A stretch of 64,000 nt of DNA, taken from the NCBI GenBank assembly GCA_902788095.1, contig CADAIT010000010.1, forward strand, positions 1 through 64,000. The letters are read 5' to 3'. This document shows, piece after piece, positions 25,449 through 33,920 of the stretch. This stretch comes from an uncultured Bacteroidia bacterium (GTDB lineage Bacteria > Bacteroidota > Bacteroidia > Bacteroidales > UBA932). The notes below the pieces were generated by a model. That model saw only the letters and a list, made by a program, of their open reading frames with translations. It was not told the origin of the DNA and did no database searches. The translations under genes and the position numbers were made by a program. The stretch's first letter is position 1, and every line of letters starts with the position of its first letter.

Positions 25449-26933
25449 ATGACTAATAACGGTACTACAAACATAGATTACATTGCAATCATCAGGGTTG
25501 ACGACAATAATAAAACGGTATTTGATCGTATTCCCATTGAACAAAATCATTTAATAGAAAGCCTTGAGAAGGAATTGGTCGACAAGAATGCCACGGTTCT
25601 AATGATGCAAAGGATAATGGAAGATGAATTCCATCCAACAATCAGAAAGTTTTTCAATTTCTGTGCACCGCACGAATACAGCGATCGCTACATCCCCAAA
25701 TGCACCTATCCAAAGGCAATCAACCCTGAAGAGTATAGCAAAATGGTAGATACTGAGATTGCCAAAGCTCCTACGCGCCTGTGGGATAAGAACAGCAACC
25801 GTTATCTCTCGGAAGCGGAGACAATTCGCAGGGTAGTAGAAGCATTCAACATAAACACAAAGATTGATTATCTCAGAAGTGCAAAAAGATATATCTATGC
25901 CACCAACTATGAGAGAACGATGAACGAGAAGGTATCTCCTTTGAGTGGAATAAAGATGTACTCAACAGATACCATTGGGTGGACACATTTCGATTATCAG
26001 GTAACGGACGAGATTGCTATTCATCTGGCCACTAATTTCTGCTATGGAACGTCTGCATATTTCCGGTTGTGCTTGTGCTACAAAGGGATAAATATTCTTC
26101 CATACAGCTTTCTCGTGACTTACTACTATGCCTCCCAGTACGAACTGGCCAGGTATACAAGAAGTTATCGCGCAGAAAGGGATAGTTGGGAAAGGGCTTT
26201 TCTTTTCGTAGAAGAGACAGCCAATCTGGCATCAAAATCTCCTGAGGAGTTCGTTGAAAGATGGATTCGTAACGAAGTGGAGATGATGATGAAGGGATTG
26301 AGAATAATCCTGAGGAAACCTTCAGAGTTCATTGTGAAATGCCAAAAATCAGCGGGCGATTCAATCAGTGAAAGAGCACATCTGGTACGCAACATGGAAC
26401 TTACGGAAAGCACCCACTATGCAATTCTCAAGGATGAGATGGAACTTACCATAAAGGCTGAGAAAATTAGCGGCGCGGTCAATTTCCTTGATAATCTGTT
26501 AAAACTGTCCGACGAGATTTTGGAAATCAAGGATACCATAAAAGAAATCCGAACTCTAGCACAATCGATTCTACCAGAGATTCGGAGCATGTTGATGAAG
26601 ATTGAGGAGCATATAAATCAGCTGGAAGTAGAAAAGAAGAAGAAGGAGGATTCGTTGACCGCGGTTCAACGACAATTAGCCCCACACGAGAAGGTGATTA
26701 AACGTCGGGAAGATAAAGCAATGAAGGAAAACGGGGTCTGCTATCCAGGACTTATCCGGCAGGAGTATAGCGACGAGCATCCAATTTATGGTGAACTAGT
26801 CGAAAAGGAAAGCACTCTACAAAAAGATATTAATCAGCTGATGGGGGAAATCAACCTTCGACGGTCCTTCTATGACGAAATAGCTTCTTGTAAGAAGACT
26901 ATTACCGATGCTGGTATTGATGAAAATGATTAA
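25449..26933 (+). CDS. Hypothetical protein with C-terminal coiled coil
   Basis: 494 aa, no signal or membrane segments. Residues ~1-330 are a mixed domain of unknown family (YSDRYIPKCTYPKAINPEEY; FCYGTSAYFRLCLCYKGINILPYS). Residues ~330-480 form long charged heptad helices (IKEIRTLAQSILPEIRSMLMKIEEHINQLEVEKKKKED) consistent with a coiled coil. The lower GC content and the isolated position hint at horizontal acquisition. Only 2 nt separate its stop from the next gene, possibly by chance. Confidence 0.65.
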   Translation: MTNNGTTNIDYIAIIRVDDNNKTVFDRIPIEQNHLIESLEKELVDKNATVLMMQRIMEDEFHPTIRKFFNFCAPHEYSDRYIPKCTYPKAINPEEYSKMVDTEIAKAPTRLWDKNSNRYLSEAETIRRVVEAFNINTKIDYLRSAKRYIYATNYERTMNEKVSPLSGIKMYSTDTIGWTHFDYQVTDEIAIHLATNFCYGTSAYFRLCLCYKGINILPYSFLVTYYYASQYELARYTRSYRAERDSWERAFLFVEETANLASKSPEEFVERWIRNEVEMMMKGLRIILRKPSEFIVKCQKSAGDSISERAHLVRNMELTESTHYAILKDEMELTIKAEKISGAVNFLDNLLKLSDEILEIKDTIKEIRTLAQSILPEIRSMLMKIEEHINQLEVEKKKKEDSLTAVQRQLAPHEKVIKRREDKAMKENGVCYPGLIRQEYSDEHPIYGELVEKESTLQKDINQLMGEINLRRSFYDEIASCKKTITDAGIDEND

Positions 26934-26941
26934 CTATGACT

Positions 26942-27478
26942 ATGAAAAAAGTTCTAATTATTGCGGGTAGTCCCCGCAAAGGAGGCAACTCGGACATGTT
27001 GGCCCAGCAGTTCGCCAAAGGTGCCGACGAGAGTGGCAATGAAGTGGAGATTATTTATCTCCGCGAGAAGAAAATTAACTATTGCCAGGGCTGCCTGGTG
27101 TGTCTCCAGAAAGGGGAGTGCTTCCAGAAGGATGACGCCAACAGCCTCCTCCCCAAGATGATGGGAGCCGATGTCGTATGCTTCTCCTGCCCCGTGTACT
27201 ACTACTCCGTCTGCGGTCAGATGAAAGTCTTCCTGGACCGCATGAACCCACTATACGACAGGATGAAGGACAAGGACTTCTATTATATGGTCACCGCCCA
27301 GGACGATAACAAGGCCCAGCTGAACCGTGCCTTCGATGTCTTCGATGGTTTCGCCGACTGCTTTGCCGACATCCGCCGCTGCGGTCGCATCTACGGAGGC
27401 GGGGCCGACAAGAAGGGAGAGGTGGAAGCCCTTCCGGCCTTCATCGAGGCCTACGAGCTTGGGAAGTCCGTCCGCTGA
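26942..27478 (+). CDS. Flavodoxin-like NAD(P)H-dependent FMN reductase
   Basis: 178 aa from ATG 26942 (ATG 26936 adds two residues). KVLIIAGSPRKGGNSDMLA is the FMN-phosphate loop (SPRKGGNS). NYCQGCLVCLQKGECFQKDD has a CxxCxxC-type cysteine cluster seen in iron-sulfur flavoproteins. CPVYYYSVCGQMKVFLDR forms the isoalloxazine contact. Probably an electron-transfer flavoprotein. The next gene starts 1 nt after its stop. Confidence 0.8.
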   Translation: MKKVLIIAGSPRKGGNSDMLAQQFAKGADESGNEVEIIYLREKKINYCQGCLVCLQKGECFQKDDANSLLPKMMGADVVCFSCPVYYYSVCGQMKVFLDRMNPLYDRMKDKDFYYMVTAQDDNKAQLNRAFDVFDGFADCFADIRRCGRIYGGGADKKGEVEALPAFIEAYELGKSVR

Positions 27479-27479
27479 G

Positions 27480-28400
27480 ATGCCTGTCAGTATATTCCGC
27501 TATCATCTCCTGGCGCTCCTGGTTGTAGCCATCTGGGGCGTCACCTTCGTGTGTACCAAGGTGCTTATCGGCGCAGGAATGGCTCCGGCAGCCATCTTCT
27601 TCTGCCGCTTCGTCCTGGCATACGCGGGTATCTGGGCCTATACGCTGGTGGCCCGAAAAGAGCGCAGGGTCTGGAACGGGTGGAAGGATGAGGGGATATT
27701 CCTTCTTCTCGGTGTCACCGGCGGTTCGCTGTATTTCTTGACGGAAAACACGGCCCTCGTGTATACCCAGGCCAGCAATGCCGCCTTCCTGGTGGGAACC
27801 GCACCCCTCTGGACGGCAGTCCTGACACTGCTTTACAGCAGGATAGGGAAGGGGCGCTTCGCTGACAACCTGGAGAGGATTCATGTCGGGTGGCCACTCG
27901 TTGGAGGAACGCTGCTGGCCCTTTTCGGAATGGGGCTCATGGTCTTCGAAGGGACCCGGATACAGTTGTCAGCGAGGGGAGACCTCCTTGCCATTGGCGC
28001 CGCCCTGTGCTGGGCTGTCTACAGCCTTTTCATGGGAGAGATGACGCGCGAGTACGGCACGCTCACGGCAACGCGGAAAGTATTCATATACGGACTGCTA
28101 ACTATTATCCCGTTTCTCGGCGGATGCATGGATTCCTTCTCGATGGACATCCTCACGCAGCCTGCCGTATGGGGAAACTTGCTTTTCCTGGGCCTAGTTG
28201 CTTCACTAGCGTGTTTCCTCGCATGGAACCTTGTCATGGATCGTCTCGGGAACGTGACATCGACCAACTACGTGTACCTGAATCCCATCTTCACGCTGAT
28301 CTCTGCAATGGTTCTGCTCGGAGAGCACCTGACCCTGGCCGGAGCAATCGGTTCTGCAGCCATTCTCATTGGCGTGATATGGGCGGGACGGAAGAATTAG
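27480..28400 (+). CDS. EamA/DMT-family transporter
   Basis: 306 aa from ATG 27480, 1 nt after the upstream stop; longer frames run through the flavoprotein gene. Ten predicted helices in two EamA repeats. ALLVVAIWGVTFVCTKVLI opens repeat 1 and GDLLAIGAALCWAVYSLFMG repeat 2. The end YLNPIFTLISAMVLLGEHLT is a typical DMT block. A metabolite exporter with substrate unknown. Confidence 0.85.
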   Translation: MPVSIFRYHLLALLVVAIWGVTFVCTKVLIGAGMAPAAIFFCRFVLAYAGIWAYTLVARKERRVWNGWKDEGIFLLLGVTGGSLYFLTENTALVYTQASNAAFLVGTAPLWTAVLTLLYSRIGKGRFADNLERIHVGWPLVGGTLLALFGMGLMVFEGTRIQLSARGDLLAIGAALCWAVYSLFMGEMTREYGTLTATRKVFIYGLLTIIPFLGGCMDSFSMDILTQPAVWGNLLFLGLVASLACFLAWNLVMDRLGNVTSTNYVYLNPIFTLISAMVLLGEHLTLAGAIGSAAILIGVIWAGRKN

Positions 28401-28432
28401 GGAGTTGGCAGTCCGGACCATCTCTGCGGCCG

Positions 28433-29365
28433 TCAAGGAGTTGCTGTCGTAGGGGAGTAGAGCCGCCCCTGGAAGGAGTTCCGTCCATTGAGGCAGCCGA
28501 TGAGCTCCCGCATGAGCCCGTCCTGCCGGAGAAGTCCCCAGGGTGTATCCGTAAAGCGGGGAGGAACGCTGCTCACGATTCTTCCTATGGCGATATTCGG
28601 TCGGAGCTGCTCCAGGATGTCGGCAAGAAGAGCAATATAGTCTTGAGGCCCGGGTCGGAGGAAATCCCCGGGCCTTTCTTTGTACTCCGCCGCCATGGGT
28701 GTCCCCTTCAGGATCTGGAGTTGATGAAACTTGAGGAAACTCACTGGCAGGGTATTCAGCACCTGGGCCGATTCAACCATCATCTCGCGGGTTTCTCCCG
28801 GAAGGCCGAGGATAAGGTGTCCTCCGGCCTCCAGTCCGGCCTCAGCGGTCATCTCGAACGCCTTACGCGTGCACGCGAAATCATGTCCCCGGTTGACCCT
28901 CCGGAGCGTTTGGTCATAGACGGACTCGATGCCGTATTCAAGCTCGACGATGAATCCCCGCGACTTGATGTCGGCAAGGAGCTGGAGTTTGTCCGTGTCT
29001 ATGCAGTCTGGTCGCGTCCCCACCACAAGACCGCGAACGCCGGGGAAGGAAAGCGCTTCCTCGTAGCGGCTGGCGAGAGTGTCAAGGTCAGCGTAAGTAT
29101 TGGAAAAGGGCTGGAAGTAGGCTAGGTAGCCATCCGTCTTTCGGGAACGCTTCCCGTGGAAGGCAACCCCGGCTTCCAGCTGCCGGGAAATGCTTTTCCC
29201 GTGGGTGTACCCCGGGTGAAAGGCGTCGTTGTCGCAGAAGGTGCAGCCGCCGGTTCCCAGTGCCCCGTCCCTGTTCGGGCAGGTGAATCCGCCATCCACC
29301 GTCAGCCGCTGGAGGCGCATCCCATAGCGGGCCTGATAACTGTAAAGCGTGACAGGGCCTTTCAT
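28433..29365 (-). CDS. TIGR01212-type radical SAM protein (YhcC-like)
   Basis: 310 aa. CPNRDGALGTGGCTFCDND has the CX11CX2C spacing of the TIGR01212/Elp3-related group instead of CX3CX2C. YFQPFSNTYADLDTL, GTRPDCIDTDKL, ELEYGIES and HLILGLPGETREMM follow in family order. The biological substrate of this family is not settled; tRNA modification or anaerobic sulfur chemistry have been considered. It ends convergent to the EamA gene with 32 nt between stops. Confidence 0.88.
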   Translation of the reverse strand: MKGPVTLYSYQARYGMRLQRLTVDGGFTCPNRDGALGTGGCTFCDNDAFHPGYTHGKSISRQLEAGVAFHGKRSRKTDGYLAYFQPFSNTYADLDTLASRYEEALSFPGVRGLVVGTRPDCIDTDKLQLLADIKSRGFIVELEYGIESVYDQTLRRVNRGHDFACTRKAFEMTAEAGLEAGGHLILGLPGETREMMVESAQVLNTLPVSFLKFHQLQILKGTPMAAEYKERPGDFLRPGPQDYIALLADILEQLRPNIAIGRIVSSVPPRFTDTPWGLLRQDGLMRELIGCLNGRNSFQGRLYSPTTATP

Positions 29366-29736
29366 CCGTTGAGTGTGTCTATAAACCCGAGCCAGAAGCC
29401 CGGCCTATTGGTCTGCTTGAACCTCATGGTACGAAGATACACATTTTAAACGAAAATCGGCAATCTCCTCCATCCGGGCCGACCTGCGGTTGGCGAGCAT
29501 AAAGTACGACTCTCCTGTTACCACCCACGCTCCGACCAAGTGTCCGGCAAGCCGTCCACTCCGTCGGAGCTTTCCCGCGCTTTGGCCATTCACGTCGGCA
29601 AGCCGCCGCGAAAGACCAACCCGGTGACAGACAGGCGTCAGCAAGCTGCCGCCAGACTGCCCCCGGGGCGCGCCACCCACAGAGCCCCGCAGCCGGACAA
29701 GTCCGCCTGCCCGGCTCTCTTTTCTCAAAAGATTCT
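29366..29736 (+). other. Intergenic region, mostly stem-loop repeat
   Basis: Positions 29366-29522 show no gene or clear signal. The rest is repeat copy 3 followed by a short AT-rich leader. Confidence 0.5.
29523..29719 (+). repeat. Stem-loop repeat, copy 3 (diverged)
   Basis: Same architecture as copies 1-2, with the first stem GCTCCGAC/GTCGGAGC kept exactly. In the third hairpin the inner pair CCGGC/GCCGG of copies 1-2 is replaced by AGC/GCT plus flanking GGCG/CGCC, so pairing is kept while sequence changes. The fourth stem has two mismatches. Confidence 0.8.
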
Positions 29737-29744
29737 TATCTTTG
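29737..29744 (+). promoter_or_regulatory. -7 box for the FKBP remnant
   Basis: TATCTTTG ends 5 nt before ATG 29750, again a nearly leaderless arrangement, and lies 17 nt after repeat copy 3. Confidence 0.55.
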
Positions 29745-29749
29745 TTGTC

Positions 29750-29912
29750 ATGTTCCACAAAAAGAAGAAAAGCAATCCTTACAAACAGGCCAATGAAGCC
29801 TTCCTTGATGTCAAGGCCCGGGAAGATGGGATATGGGGCCACCAAGATGGACGACATTCCCGCCCATAGCGCGCTCATCTTTGAGCTCAAACTAGTCAAG
29901 ATAGAACGTTAA
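29750..29912 (+). pseudogene. FKBP-type peptidyl-prolyl isomerase, internally deleted
   Basis: The first 28 codons (MFHKKKKSNPYKQANEAFLD then VKAREDGI) match the N-terminal helix of Bacteroidales FKBP proteins. A second frame, 29823-29912, reads MGYGATKMDDIPAHSALIFE then LKLVKIER, the universal FKBP C-terminus (YG...IP...LIFE..L). The central ~100 residues are missing and the halves are out of frame. They share GAAGATGGGATA at the joint, suggesting deletion between short repeats. The promoter remains intact. Its stop overlaps the next ATG. Confidence 0.8.
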
Positions 29913-30103
29913 TGCCCACCCGCATCCAGTATACCGGCACCAACTACGAAGCGCTCAAGGCCCTTCTTGGCGAGCGTCTCCTGGCACCATACTTCTGCAT
30001 GGGTTTTTCCATGCTCTCCCTGATGACCCCTGACGGTCCCATTACCATCCACGAAGGCGATTACATTGTCCTCTCCGATGATGGTACAGTCACCATCGAA
30101 TAA
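29912..30103 (+). CDS. Small conserved-looking protein (63 aa)
   Basis: Begins within the TAATG junction after the FKBP remnant. MPTRIQYTGTNYEALKALLG and the tail ITIHEGDYIVLSDDGTVTIE resemble short phage/Bacteroidales proteins that end in a G-D-x-I beta motif. Probably translated by coupling from the remnant upstream, so its expression may depend on the broken gene's promoter. Function unknown. Confidence 0.6.
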   Translation: MPTRIQYTGTNYEALKALLGERLLAPYFCMGFSMLSLMTPDGPITIHEGDYIVLSDDGTVTIE

Positions 30104-30163
30104 CTCCGTCTCCACTTCACTTTTCTCTCTGCTTTTTGGCTTTTTCAGTAAAGACCTTGTGTA

Positions 30164-30964
30164 TCATCTTAAGGTCCGTCCAAGAAAGAGCCCGGTCACA
30201 CTGGCTGCACCTTCCCCTTTGATCTTCTCGGCGCACTGCGTAAAAGATACGCCACGGGTAATGATGTCATCAAAAAGCAGAACGTGCTTGTTCTCTACAC
30301 CATTGCCGAATTGGAGATTCCAAACGGTATCATCCTCCTTCTGATGCCGGGAGTCCGTTCTGTCGTATAGTATGAAGATATTCTTGTAACCATTTCCGAT
30401 GCCGGTTTGATGGGACACTTGCTCGCAAAAGTCCCTGTTTCTTTTTTCATTCTTCTCCCGGGTTGACGCCGGTATTACGCAGAAAACCCAGTTCTCCCGG
30501 TCACGTTCAGGGATATGTCGGAAGATGTATTCCGTAACCAAATACACTGGAACTTCATGCTTTCCGTCCTTGAATCCCAGAATCAAATCCCGGTTCCTTT
30601 CATCTCTTGGTTTCCGGTCTTCTTTGTCTGGACAGTAGTCAAAGAAGTATGCCGACTTGAAGCCCCCTACGGTCAAAGTCTTATTCAATTTCCTAGGTGG
30701 AAAGATGCGTAGCCATTTACGGATGACATCCGGCCACTTCGGGAGCTTCTTGACTTCCTTTTCTTCACCAGTCCCGATTGCTTGCTGAAATCCAACCTTC
30801 GAGCGCTCATTTTCCTTATTTGCTGCTTCCTCCAGCCTGATTCTTCTGCGTTCCCATTTGGAAACTCGGGTTTTACGAATAGCAATGATGAGAATGACTA
30901 TGCAGATGGGTTCTACAACAGTGAGGAGCACTTCCCACAGAAATGGTAGCTGAGTTTTGTCCAT
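30164..30964 (-). CDS. Membrane-anchored phosphoribosyltransferase-like protein
   Basis: 266 aa from ATG 30964 (MDKTQLPFLWEVLLTVVEPI). One N-terminal membrane helix (about 10-30), a basic linker, then a PRTase-like domain ending with HVLLFDDIITRGVSFTQCAE (about 232-251), the PRPP-binding motif of ComF/type I PRTases. Upstream parts VPVYLVTEYIFRHIPERDRE and CVIPASTREKNEKRNRDF resemble ComF. An N-terminal anchor is unusual for the family. It lies at the edge of the mobile element and may be cargo. Role unknown. Confidence 0.7.
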   Translation of the reverse strand: MDKTQLPFLWEVLLTVVEPICIVILIIAIRKTRVSKWERRRIRLEEAANKENERSKVGFQQAIGTGEEKEVKKLPKWPDVIRKWLRIFPPRKLNKTLTVGGFKSAYFFDYCPDKEDRKPRDERNRDLILGFKDGKHEVPVYLVTEYIFRHIPERDRENWVFCVIPASTREKNEKRNRDFCEQVSHQTGIGNGYKNIFILYDRTDSRHQKEDDTVWNLQFGNGVENKHVLLFDDIITRGVSFTQCAEKIKGEGAASVTGLFLGRTLR

Positions 30965-31202
30965 AATGCTTGCGGAGGGGTTACCGCCCGGCACCGTTGC
31001 CGCTTCGGGCCCTCCGAAGCCACAAAAATATACAAAATTATCCGTGTTATCCGTTTTTAAACGTTTAACTTTCTTTTCGCTGAAAATCAGCAAGTTACAA
31101 AGGTTACTAAACGGCTTTTTGTGCGTTTTTTGTTCAAAAACTGCATTCAGCGCATCTCTAAGGCCATTTTTACCGAAACGGATTTGTACTAATTTTGAGC
31201 TC

Positions 31203-31514
31203 TCAAGCACCACCATCCACAAAATGCTTCGCGTCAGGGTGCTTCTCCAGGTATATATCTATGAGCACATCAATCAGCTCCGACAGCGTCATCTTCTTTT
31301 CACCATTTCTGTACAACCAGAATGCGAGCGCATGGAGTTTTACATGCGTATCTTCACGAATGGTGACACACTTTAGGTGACGCCCGTCTTTTCGTGTAGA
31401 TGAACGACCATCGTTTCTCACTTGCATTTCAGGCTGTTCATCTTGCCTCTGTTCTTTGTCCTGTCCGGGCTCCGGAAGCCCTAGTACTTTTCTGAAATTG
31501 TCCATCTGTGTCAT
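31203..31514 (-). CDS. Ribbon-helix-helix-like DNA-binding protein of mobile element
   Basis: 103 aa. A disordered, charged N-terminal ~45 residues leads to RHLKCVTIREDTHVKLHALA and ELIDVLIDIYLEKHP, the strand-helix-helix order of RHH proteins (similar in layout to DUF3408/ParG-like mobile-element proteins). Four ordered 16-bp repeats start right at its ATG (31513-31617), the expected autoregulatory site. It may control transfer or partition of the element. Confidence 0.65.
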   Translation of the reverse strand: MTQMDNFRKVLGLPEPGQDKEQRQDEQPEMQVRNDGRSSTRKDGRHLKCVTIREDTHVKLHALAFWLYRNGEKKMTLSELIDVLIDIYLEKHPDAKHFVDGGA

Positions 31515-31617
31515 ACTGCAATCCTGTTATCATGTTATACTGTAATACTGTTTTCGTTGAATCCTGCAATCCTGTTGTACTGTTTTATGGGTATACAGGA
31601 CATACTGCAATACTGTT
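31513..31617. repeat. Iteron-like operator, four 16-bp repeats
   Basis: Consensus ATMCTGYAATMCTGTT at 31513-31528, 31537-31552, 31561-31576 and 31602-31617. The first three are exactly 24 bp apart. Each unit is itself two 8-bp half-sites (ATMCTGYA and ATMCTGTT). The first overlaps the RHH gene's start codon. Confidence 0.75.
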
Positions 31618-31774
31618 ATACTGCTGCAAAAATAGCGCAATTTGGTTAGTGTTGCAAATTATAGGGGTGCTATGCTGATTTAATAAATAGTATTACTTAC
31701 TTTTGCATCGAATTCAGATAGGCGCAAAAGATGCCTCCCGCCGTCAGTCCATTTGACCCGTTAAGGGCAAATTG

Positions 31775-31824
31775 CAAGATGTGCGTTTGTGCTACAAACG
31801 CCGCGCCCTGAAGGGCTCATCTTG
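31775..31824 (+). other. Candidate oriT hairpin
   Basis: Outer stem CAAGATG (31775-31781)/CATCTTG (31818-31824) encloses a perfect 8-bp stem GCGTTTGT (31783-31790)/ACAAACGC (31794-31801) with a 3-nt loop. It lies between the RHH gene and the MobC-like gene, upstream of the relaxase, where Bacteroides mobilizable elements carry oriT. The nick site was not identified. Confidence 0.6.
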
Positions 31825-31882
31825 TACGCCTGCGGCGGACGAAAGGCTCCGGAGTCGCCTTTCTGAGGCCAACGGCCTATTA

Positions 31883-32311
31883 ATGAAAAAGAAAATGAAA
31901 AAAAAGACCGTACATCTATCTCTCCGTATAACGGAGGATGAGGCCATCAAGATGAAGCACTTGATGAACATGATGGGATACAGGAGTATGTCGTTATTCA
32001 TTCGTGACCAGCTCTTCAGAAGCCGGGTGCAGCGGAGGAACCTGCGAAAGACGGAAGCGAACCTGACCCGGCAGATGGAGCAGGTGAGGATGGAAATCAA
32101 GCGTATCGGCGTCAATTACAACCAGGTCGTTCGCTCAATAAACACGTTATCGAAGCTGCGCGACAAACATGGCAACTCCGTAGTGTCGGCGGCAGCCATT
32201 GACGGGAACCTGACAGATATGAAGAAGATGATGGAAGCCCTCCTGCAGAAAGTGGCCGTCATCGAGAATGAAGTAGGACAAGTTAAGTCCGGGGAACCGG
32301 AACATGTTTAA
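31883..32311 (+). CDS. MobC-like relaxosome accessory protein
   Basis: 142 aa from ATG 31883 (MKKKMKKKTVHLSLRITEDE); the longer frame upstream runs through the oriT hairpin. KKTVHLSLRITEDEAIKMKH is an RHH-like start, followed by GYRSMSLFIRDQLF and a long coiled-coil with RIGVNYNQVVRSINTLSK, the MobC/BmgB family signature (I-x-x-N-x-N-Q). It binds oriT and recruits the relaxase. It is followed by ssb and the relaxase. Confidence 0.8.
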   Translation: MKKKMKKKTVHLSLRITEDEAIKMKHLMNMMGYRSMSLFIRDQLFRSRVQRRNLRKTEANLTRQMEQVRMEIKRIGVNYNQVVRSINTLSKLRDKHGNSVVSAAAIDGNLTDMKKMMEALLQKVAVIENEVGQVKSGEPEHV

Positions 32312-32330
32312 CCAATAACTATTATGCTTT

Positions 32331-32639
32331 ATGCAAACCATTATTCTTTCTGGAAATCTCGCTGCTGATTGCGAGATTGTAAAAGGCAAGGATGAAGCCG
32401 AGTTCATCCGTTTCACAGTAGCAGCCAACGACCCTCTGGCCGACAAGGACGAGAAGCCGACCTATTACAGCTGCCGCATGCGCAAGACCGGCGTCTCTGA
32501 ACGTCTGAAGAAGGGACGCTATGTTTCGCTGGTCGGCGCTCTCCGGGTATGGGAAAACATCAAGGACGGCAAGTCTTACATCAATCACGATGTTTGGATT
32601 TACAATCTGGATGTGCCCTCGCTCTCCGGAGGTGAGTGA
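32331..32639 (+). CDS. ssb: Single-stranded DNA-binding protein of mobile element
   Basis: 102 aa OB-fold protein: MQTIILSGNLAADCEIVKGK, FIRFTVAAND, YYSCRMRKTGVSERLKKGRY and VSLVGALRVW match SSB strands in order. It lacks the acidic C-terminal tail of chromosomal SSB, as is usual for short mobile-element versions. It lies between mobC and the relaxase and likely protects transferred single-stranded DNA. Confidence 0.8.
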   Translation: MQTIILSGNLAADCEIVKGKDEAEFIRFTVAANDPLADKDEKPTYYSCRMRKTGVSERLKKGRYVSLVGALRVWENIKDGKSYINHDVWIYNLDVPSLSGGE

Positions 32640-32676
32640 ATCATCAAACGCTTTTCTGTAGACCTTACTTCCTGCG

Positions 32677-33915
32677 ATGGTTGTCAAGATTTACAAGGCG
32701 GCGCCAAGCTGTAGTTCGGCCGTCACCTACAATGAACAGAAGGTTGCCGAGGGTCATGCCTCGGTAATCTTCTCTTCTGGTATAGAAGACCCCTCCAAAG
32801 CGATGGAAACGTTTTCCATATATGAGCGGGGGAGCCTAAGGTGCCAGAATCTGTCTTTTCATGCGTCCGTTAATCCCGGGAAGGATGACAAGATGAGTGA
32901 TGAGAAGGTCCGTGAAATGATTAAGGACTATATGGAGAAAATGGGTTATGGGAAGCAGCCCTACATTATCTATAAACACACAGATCTGGAGCGCATCCAT
33001 TACCACATCGTTTCTGTCCGGGTGGATAAGAATGGGAGGAAGATTCCCGACTCATATGAACGTAAACGCAGCCATGAAGTCCTGAAGGAACTTTCCAAAG
33101 AATATGGCTTTGCAGTTGGGAAGAAGAAGGAAATGGAAGAGGTGCTGGAGCAGGATGTCAAGGAAGAGAAGAAAGAACAGAAGCTGGACTTCAATCCCTA
33201 TAATGGTTTTGACCCAGCCAAGGGGGATGTCAGGAAGCAGATAGAGGCTATCACCGACCTGGCGCTCAAGTATTATTTCAAGGAGCCGCAACAGTTTGAC
33301 ATGATCATGGAGGACCTTGGCGTAAAGGTGTCCCGGGGGAGCACTGGAGGGCGTGAGTGGATTCTCTTGCAAGGCCTGGATCGGAAAACGAAGGGCCCCT
33401 GCACCCCGCTCATCGACCTCTCGGAGAAGTACGGTGATCTGCATGATACTGTCACCCAGCATGCCGAGCAATGTAAAGGGCAGCGCAAGACCAAGGAAAA
33501 GGAGAAAGTCGCCAACATCGCCAAAACCGCTCTGACTAAGGTAAAATCCGAAAAGCACTTCAAGAACTACTTGAAGAAGTTTGGCATTACCGTGGTGTTG
33601 AATAGGAATGTGAACAATCAAATCTTCGGCGCCACTTTTATCGACCATAAGAATAAATGCGTCTTCAAAGCCAGTGACCTGCCCAAGTTTAGCGTCAAGA
33701 TGATTGAAGAGGCGCGTCAGGAGAAATGGTATGGGGAGGAGCGGAAGAATTCCGAACACATCAAGCACTTCCAGCATTCCCAGCAATCCGAGCATACCTC
33801 CAAATCTACAGCAGAGGAAGCCACGGACCTTTTGTTAACAGCGCTGGGCTCTGAAAGCAGCCGTCGGCACGAGGATGAAAAAATCATGAGAAGGGGCAGG
33901 AAAGGGCCCAATTAA
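32677..33915 (+). CDS. MOBP-type relaxase (MobA/BmgA-like)
   Basis: 412 aa. The N-terminal relaxase domain has an early Tyr (AVTYNEQKV, likely the nicking Tyr near residue 18), FHASVNPGKDD, and IIYKHTDLERIHYHIVSVRV (about 97-115), containing the H-x-D-x-x-R-x-H-x-H metal-binding motif. Then ERKRSHEVLKELSKEYGF. The second half is a charged region that likely contacts accessory proteins. It nicks oriT and pilots DNA transfer. Its stop precedes the coupling protein by 5 nt. Confidence 0.88.
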   Translation: MVVKIYKAAPSCSSAVTYNEQKVAEGHASVIFSSGIEDPSKAMETFSIYERGSLRCQNLSFHASVNPGKDDKMSDEKVREMIKDYMEKMGYGKQPYIIYKHTDLERIHYHIVSVRVDKNGRKIPDSYERKRSHEVLKELSKEYGFAVGKKKEMEEVLEQDVKEEKKEQKLDFNPYNGFDPAKGDVRKQIEAITDLALKYYFKEPQQFDMIMEDLGVKVSRGSTGGREWILLQGLDRKTKGPCTPLIDLSEKYGDLHDTVTQHAEQCKGQRKTKEKEKVANIAKTALTKVKSEKHFKNYLKKFGITVVLNRNVNNQIFGATFIDHKNKCVFKASDLPKFSVKMIEEARQEKWYGEERKNSEHIKHFQHSQQSEHTSKSTAEEATDLLLTALGSESSRRHEDEKIMRRGRKGPN

Positions 33916-33920
33916 AACAA

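Noticed and set aside
29405-29899. Minus-strand frame across repeat copy 3 and the FKBP remnant
   Set aside because: It spans a non-coding repeat and both halves of a recognisable plus-strand FKBP relic.
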